Of a stretch of DNA of 62,746 nt, positions 60,157 through 62,746 are shown one piece after another. This DNA comes from Spirochaetales bacterium. Its GTDB lineage: Bacteria; Spirochaetota; Spirochaetia; DSM-2461. Below the pieces are notes generated by a model. That model was not told the origin of the DNA and did not search any database. It saw only the letters and a program-made list of their open reading frames with translations. The stretch is taken from NCBI GenBank assembly GCA_016936295.1, contig JAFGYD010000056.1, forward strand, positions 1 to 62,746. Direction: 5' to 3'. The position numbers and the translations under genes are program-made. The first letter of the stretch is position 1. The number at the start of each line of letters is the position of its first letter.

Positions 60157-60698
60157 TATACCTCCTTTGGATATACAAATCCTAATCTATTAAGCCCGTT
60201 TGCAGAAAAATAACTATTTATAGGTCTCTTTTTATCTGCAACCTGATCGCCATCTCTACTGCCTTTTGAATTCGTGTTTCCTTCTATTGTATTATAATAC
60301 TTATTCCCAACCCCAACAACTATCCCCTCGTGTCCATAAATAGTCGGTTTGCCATTCTTGTATTTTTGCCAAATCACCAAGGCTCCTGGAATAGGCGTAT
60401 CTGAAATAGCAAACCCAGCGTCTTTTAAATTACGATACGTTCTAACAGCATTGGCAGACATTAACTCTTTTAGTCTATTTACCATGGTTGAATCCCAATC
60501 AGAATATCCCAAAAGCCAAACAGCCTTTCCAAAATAAGCGCACCAAGCATGGGTCTGTTCCCATCCAACTGTTTCCATTAATTCCTGAAAAGACATATTA
60601 ATTTCTTCAAAAAATACATTTTCCCAACCTTCGTTATTGCCTATTTCTCTCATCCCGTTAAACAATTTTGCCCACTTAACTATAGATCCCGCAATCAT
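60156..60698 (-). CDS. Endolysin, CHAP/NlpC-type cysteine peptidase or amidase
   Basis: The 180-residue enzyme has the catalytic triad pattern of CHAP domains: Cys-53 in HAWCAYFGKAVW, His-123 in YGHEGIVVGV, and the polar third residue in TIEGNTN at 138-142. No export signal or wall-binding domain is present, so it needs the holin for release. It cuts peptide or amide links in peptidoglycan. Its start overlaps the end of the 48-residue protein, and it is followed by the membrane-anchored coiled-coil gene, forming a lysis cassette with the holin-like gene at 60834. An unusually good AAAGGAGGT lies just before the next gene's ATG, within its last codons. Confidence 0.8.
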   Translation of the reverse strand: MIAGSIVKWAKLFNGMREIGNNEGWENVFFEEINMSFQELMETVGWEQTHAWCAYFGKAVWLLGYSDWDSTMVNRLKELMSANAVRTYRNLKDAGFAISDTPIPGALVIWQKYKNGKPTIYGHEGIVVGVGNKYYNTIEGNTNSKGSRDGDQVADKKRPINSYFSANGLNRLGFVYPKEV

Positions 60699-60841
60699 GA
60701 TTTATTTTTTATTACATTTATTCCGAACTTTGCCATATATTTTATGTTCTCATTAATATTACTAAAGGAATATTTCGTTGTTTCCTTTTCTATTCTCTCA
60801 AAAGTTTTAAGCGCAACCTTAAGTTTTGTTTTATCATCCAT
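60695..60841 (-). CDS. Small basic protein in the lysis cassette (48 aa)
   Basis: ATG (complement of 60839-60841) opens 48 codons that end in TGA at 60695-60697, overlapping the endolysin start by 4 bases and the holin-like gene's end by 8. The product begins MDDKTKLKVALKTFERIEKE and is a basic helical peptide without a membrane segment. The tight overlaps on both sides are strong evidence of translation. Function unknown; possibly a regulator of the adjacent lysis proteins. Confidence 0.55.
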   Translation of the reverse strand: MDDKTKLKVALKTFERIEKETTKYSFSNINENIKYMAKFGINVIKNKS

Positions 60842-61121
60842 TTCCACCAGGTTTAGCTAGCGCAATAATTTCCTTTATCTCTTGTATCTTACTTAGTTGA
60901 GTAGGGACAAAAACAGCTAATAAAACTAGAAAATCAAAAGCAAGTACTCCGAACAACCAATTTGAATCTAAATTAGTTTCAGGATTATTATAAGTAAGCA
61001 CTAATAATATAGCCCAAACAATAATATTAAATACTATAAAAAACCATAATAATTGATAGGACATGAGCCTTTTTGAAGATGGCAATCCTTTTGCATCTTT
61101 TAAATATTCACTTATTTTCAT
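60834..61121 (-). CDS. Holin-like membrane protein (95 aa)
   Basis: Two membrane helices are evident: LLWFFIVFNIIVWAILLVL at about 24-42 and WLFGVLAFDFLVLLAVFV at about 55-72. They are separated by a short polar loop and followed by a basic or polar tail (IQEIKEIIALAKPGGNG). The size, the two helices and the position just before a small protein and the endolysin fit a class II holin, which would open the inner membrane for the endolysin. A helical basic N-terminus (SEYLKDAKGLPSSKRL) is cytoplasmic by the positive-inside rule. Confidence 0.65.
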   Translation of the reverse strand: MKISEYLKDAKGLPSSKRLMSYQLLWFFIVFNIIVWAILLVLTYNNPETNLDSNWLFGVLAFDFLVLLAVFVPTQLSKIQEIKEIIALAKPGGNG

Positions 61122-61708
61122 CTTTCTTTCATTTTAGGTACATTTATCTCCTTATCAAGACTTCCTATACAAATTAAATAAAATTCATAAAACTTGTCGT
61201 TTATCTTCCCTTCTAAATCAGACTTTAATTTCCCATAATCCATATGCGTATGAGTAAACATATAATTTGTTATAACATCAGTTACATCATCAGGATTTAT
61301 ATCGCGCAAAACAAATGATAACGGAATGTTATCATAATAGAATTGACTTAAGTCTCCAAAATCACGCTTGTAAAAAGACCCTATTCTATTATGAAGTTTA
61401 TCTCTAATTTCAATCTGAGTATTCATTTTACTTATAGTATTTTTTTCTAGAATATCCTCTACCTCTTTAAAAACTTCATTTTTAGAATAGTTAAGTGTCT
61501 TCGCATAAATAAACATAGCTGCCCTTTTTGTTAAATTATTTAGTTTGTTATCTATAACTGCCCTTTTTAGTTCTTTAAGCTCATTAACCACTTTATCTTC
61601 TTTAAGGTAATCAAGCGCTAATGGGGCAACAATAAATATAATAAGAATTAGTAATGATCCTGTTGGTGATAGATTTTTAATTAGTCCGTCCGGAGTTAAT
61701 TTGCTCAT
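61118..61708 (-). CDS. Membrane-anchored hypothetical protein (196 aa)
   Basis: One membrane helix lies near the N-terminus (GSLLILIIFIVAPLALDYL, residues about 17-35), and about 160 helical, charged residues follow. The end reads CIGSLDKEINVPKMKER. It overlaps the holin-like gene by 4 bases, so it may be an antiholin, a lysis regulator or an inner-membrane accessory. No catalytic motif is seen. The start ATG follows a hairpin at 61726-61743. Confidence 0.5.
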   Translation of the reverse strand: MSKLTPDGLIKNLSPTGSLLILIIFIVAPLALDYLKEDKVVNELKELKRAVIDNKLNNLTKRAAMFIYAKTLNYSKNEVFKEVEDILEKNTISKMNTQIEIRDKLHNRIGSFYKRDFGDLSQFYYDNIPLSFVLRDINPDDVTDVITNYMFTHTHMDYGKLKSDLEGKINDKFYEFYLICIGSLDKEINVPKMKER

Positions 61709-61725
61709 AATATTAAAATAGTGTT

Positions 61726-61743
61726 AATAAGCCAAGGCTTATT
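61726..61743. other. Short intergenic hairpin
   Basis: AATAAGCC (61726-61733) and GGCTTATT (61736-61743) form a perfect inverted repeat with a 2-base centre. T follows on the + strand (61742-61746), but no T run follows in the minus-strand direction of the genes. It therefore does not look like an efficient terminator for this operon and may be an RNA-processing or stability element. Confidence 0.35.
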
Positions 61744-61754
61744 TTTAAATTAGA

Positions 61755-62306
61755 CTAAGGCTTTATATCTAAAAAATAGTAAGCAATCTCTAACTGTTCA
61801 AGAGTTATGTTCTTAGGAAGTTGCTTTTCTGAAAGTTCCTTCTTCCTTAATGTTGAATACTCATTCATAGCTTCATTATATTGCTTTTCTTTTTCTTTCT
61901 GTTCTTCTATTTCGCTTTTGTATTTTTTATTCAAAGCGGTTTTCTTTTTTTCTCTCTCTTCTTTTAATTCTTCATCAAAATCATAACGTGAAATCTCTTG
62001 ATTATAACGAATCTCTGTTATTATAATAGGGTCTCCATTTTCGTCCTTCTTTGAATAATCTCTATTAATTTCAGAAAGCTCCTTCTGATATTCTTTAAAT
62101 TTTTCTGATGGTTCTATAATTTCATTAAGAACTTTCTGCTCTCTTTGTATACGGCGTTTAACATCAGCTATAGCCATAACAAAAGCAAATCCATTTAATG
62201 ATTTTAACTTGTCGGCCTCAATAAGCAATTGTTTCGTTTGATAATTTGTCAACTGCTCGTTTTTTTTAACCTCTTCTTGTTTAACTTTTGCTTCTTTCTT
62301 TTCCAT
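61755..62306 (-). CDS. Charged coiled-coil protein (183 aa)
   Basis: The protein is Glu/Lys/Gln-rich, with heptad-like stretches (EKKEAKVKQEEVKKNEQL at the start; ELKEEREKKKTALNKKYKSE at about 115-135). The C-terminal segment ITLEQLEIAYYFLDIKP is less charged. It has no signal or membrane helix. It lies between the 108-residue protein and the membrane-anchored gene in the first-transcribed part of the window's structural block. It may be a scaffold-like or assembly factor; function unknown. Confidence 0.5.
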   Translation of the reverse strand: MEKKEAKVKQEEVKKNEQLTNYQTKQLLIEADKLKSLNGFAFVMAIADVKRRIQREQKVLNEIIEPSEKFKEYQKELSEINRDYSKKDENGDPIIITEIRYNQEISRYDFDEELKEEREKKKTALNKKYKSEIEEQKEKEKQYNEAMNEYSTLRKKELSEKQLPKNITLEQLEIAYYFLDIKP

Positions 62307-62325
62307 TTTTCTACTTCTTTTTTAA

Positions 62326-62652
62326 TTATACAATAACAGTCCAATCACTTTGTTCAAACTTTGATCTTGGAAGTATAGAATAATTTTCGGCTAATGCCTG
62401 AACCAAAACCTCTTCCAATAATTTCTGTAAACGCTCAGCTAACGTAAGACCGTCTAAACTTGTTACGGTCTTTTGAACATCATCAAATTTTGTTCCAATA
62501 TAAATATTAGAACGCATTGGTTCATTTTCAGCCGTAGGCTCTGTTTTATAAGCCTGAAAAGACGTTTCGTCTTTATAAATCTCCAAAGCAACATGTCCGT
62601 TACTTATTGATTTTGCCACCATGTAGTTTCCTACTCCATTTGTTAAACTCAT
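62326..62652 (-). CDS. Hypothetical structural-operon protein (108 aa)
   Basis: This beta-patterned protein reads GVGNYMVAKSISNGHVALEIYKD, followed by a helix near the end (LAERLQKLLEEVLVQALAEN). The tail ends SDWTVIV. It has no known motif. It is the first complete gene of the minus-strand operon in the window and follows the fragment at 62673. A head or tail accessory role is inferred from the operon only. Confidence 0.45.
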   Translation of the reverse strand: MSLTNGVGNYMVAKSISNGHVALEIYKDETSFQAYKTEPTAENEPMRSNIYIGTKFDDVQKTVTSLDGLTLAERLQKLLEEVLVQALAENYSILPRSKFEQSDWTVIV

Positions 62653-62672
62653 TATTTTTATTGTTTTAAATA

Positions 62673-62746
62673 TTAATCTTGTGATGTTAATTGTGATACA
62701 TTTATTAAGGCATATACATTGTCGTAATTGCCAGTTTCGTAAACGC
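62673..62746 (-). CDS. C-terminal fragment of a gene cut by the right edge
   Basis: Reading in from the right edge on the minus strand, one frame gives 23 ordinary residues (VYETGNYDNVYALINVSQL, ending TSQD) and a TAA at 62673-62675, 20 bases before the next start. The composition is protein-like, and it lies in the same direction as the operon. The rest of the gene is outside the window, and the left end does not continue it. Confidence 0.5.
   Translation of the reverse strand, partial: VYETGNYDNVYALINVSQLTSQD

Noticed and set aside
61726-61743. Intrinsic terminator for the minus-strand operon
   Set aside because: The T run is on the wrong side for minus-strand transcription, and the stem is short.
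1-62746. Circular or complete genome
   Set aside because: Joining the right end to the left end gives stops at once in both frames that run into the edges, and DNA polymerase and primase are missing. The window appears to be part of a larger genome.
1-62746. Stop-codon recoding (TAG or TGA), as in some crAss-like phages
   Set aside because: Genes end in TAA, TGA and TAG in sensible places, neighbouring genes overlap at those stops, and no gene needs a recoded stop. The one in-frame stop in a damaged gene (1260-1262) is TAA.

Overview
The window looks like about two thirds of a lytic, tailed dsDNA phage of a Bacteroidota host, most likely crAss-like (order Crassvirales) or a close relative. 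The evidence is the very AT-rich DNA, translation starts that mostly follow A/T-rich leaders (for example AAATTATG) rather than Shine-Dalgarno sites, two opposed gene blocks, and a terminase-portal-capsid-neck-ejection order. The clearest marker is a giant protein that carries the two signatures of a crAss-type virion RNA polymerase. Genes read in the standard bacterial code, with TAA, TGA and TAG all used as stops. I see no tRNA genes, integrase, repressor, CRISPR array or insertion sequence. Both ends appear to cut through genes and do not join sensibly, so this is not a closed genome; DNA polymerase and primase are not in the window.

Left block (1-13154, mostly + strand). Bases 1-3000 hold small accessory genes of unknown role, some apparently broken, one lone minus-strand gene, a ComM-like C-terminal domain protein and two microproteins, ending at a strong terminator (3022-3048). 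From 3072 a tightly overlapping replication and recombination operon follows: RadC-like protein, a small protein with a sliding-clamp-binding motif, an HNH protein, DnaB-like helicase, a small protein with an SSB-like acidic tip, an OB-fold-like candidate, a RecB/Cas4-type PD-(D/E)XK nuclease with a probable Fe-S cluster, a DUF3871-like protein, a RusA-like resolvase, a DUF3268-type zinc protein and a RecF/SbcC-like ATPase. A bidirectional terminator (13176-13218) separates the two convergent blocks.

Right block (13240-62746, minus strand, described in transcription order from right to left). First come small proteins and a lysis cassette (holin-like protein, CHAP-type endolysin, membrane-anchored coiled-coil protein). 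The packaging and head genes follow: a small-terminase candidate, TerL, portal, scaffold candidate, major capsid protein and a further structural protein. After an attenuator-like hairpin (48971-48996) come the neck genes, a 1259-residue tail tubular/muzzle candidate, a virion transglycosylase with a peptidoglycan-binding domain, and a 753-residue virion protein. The next gene, 22.5 kb long, encodes a single 7520-residue protein; receptor-binding or fibre genes end the block.

The 7520-residue protein is the main find. It combines hydrophobic segments near the N-terminus and near the C-terminus, a complete SF1 helicase (Walker A at 1414, DEAS box at 1501, SRAK motif at 1714), three separate HExxH zincin motifs (2706, 4953, 6142), and a two-barrel RNA polymerase (Lys-3927/Lys-3977 and a DxDxD triad at 5294-5298). 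The polymerase halves are split by an insert of about 935 residues, noticeably more AT-rich in the lines I counted, carrying an ADP-ribosyltransferase-like domain, an 'EIQSD'-type polyvalent-protein domain and a zincin. I infer that it is packaged, ejected with the DNA, probably cut by its own proteases, and used to transcribe early genes and attack host targets during entry.
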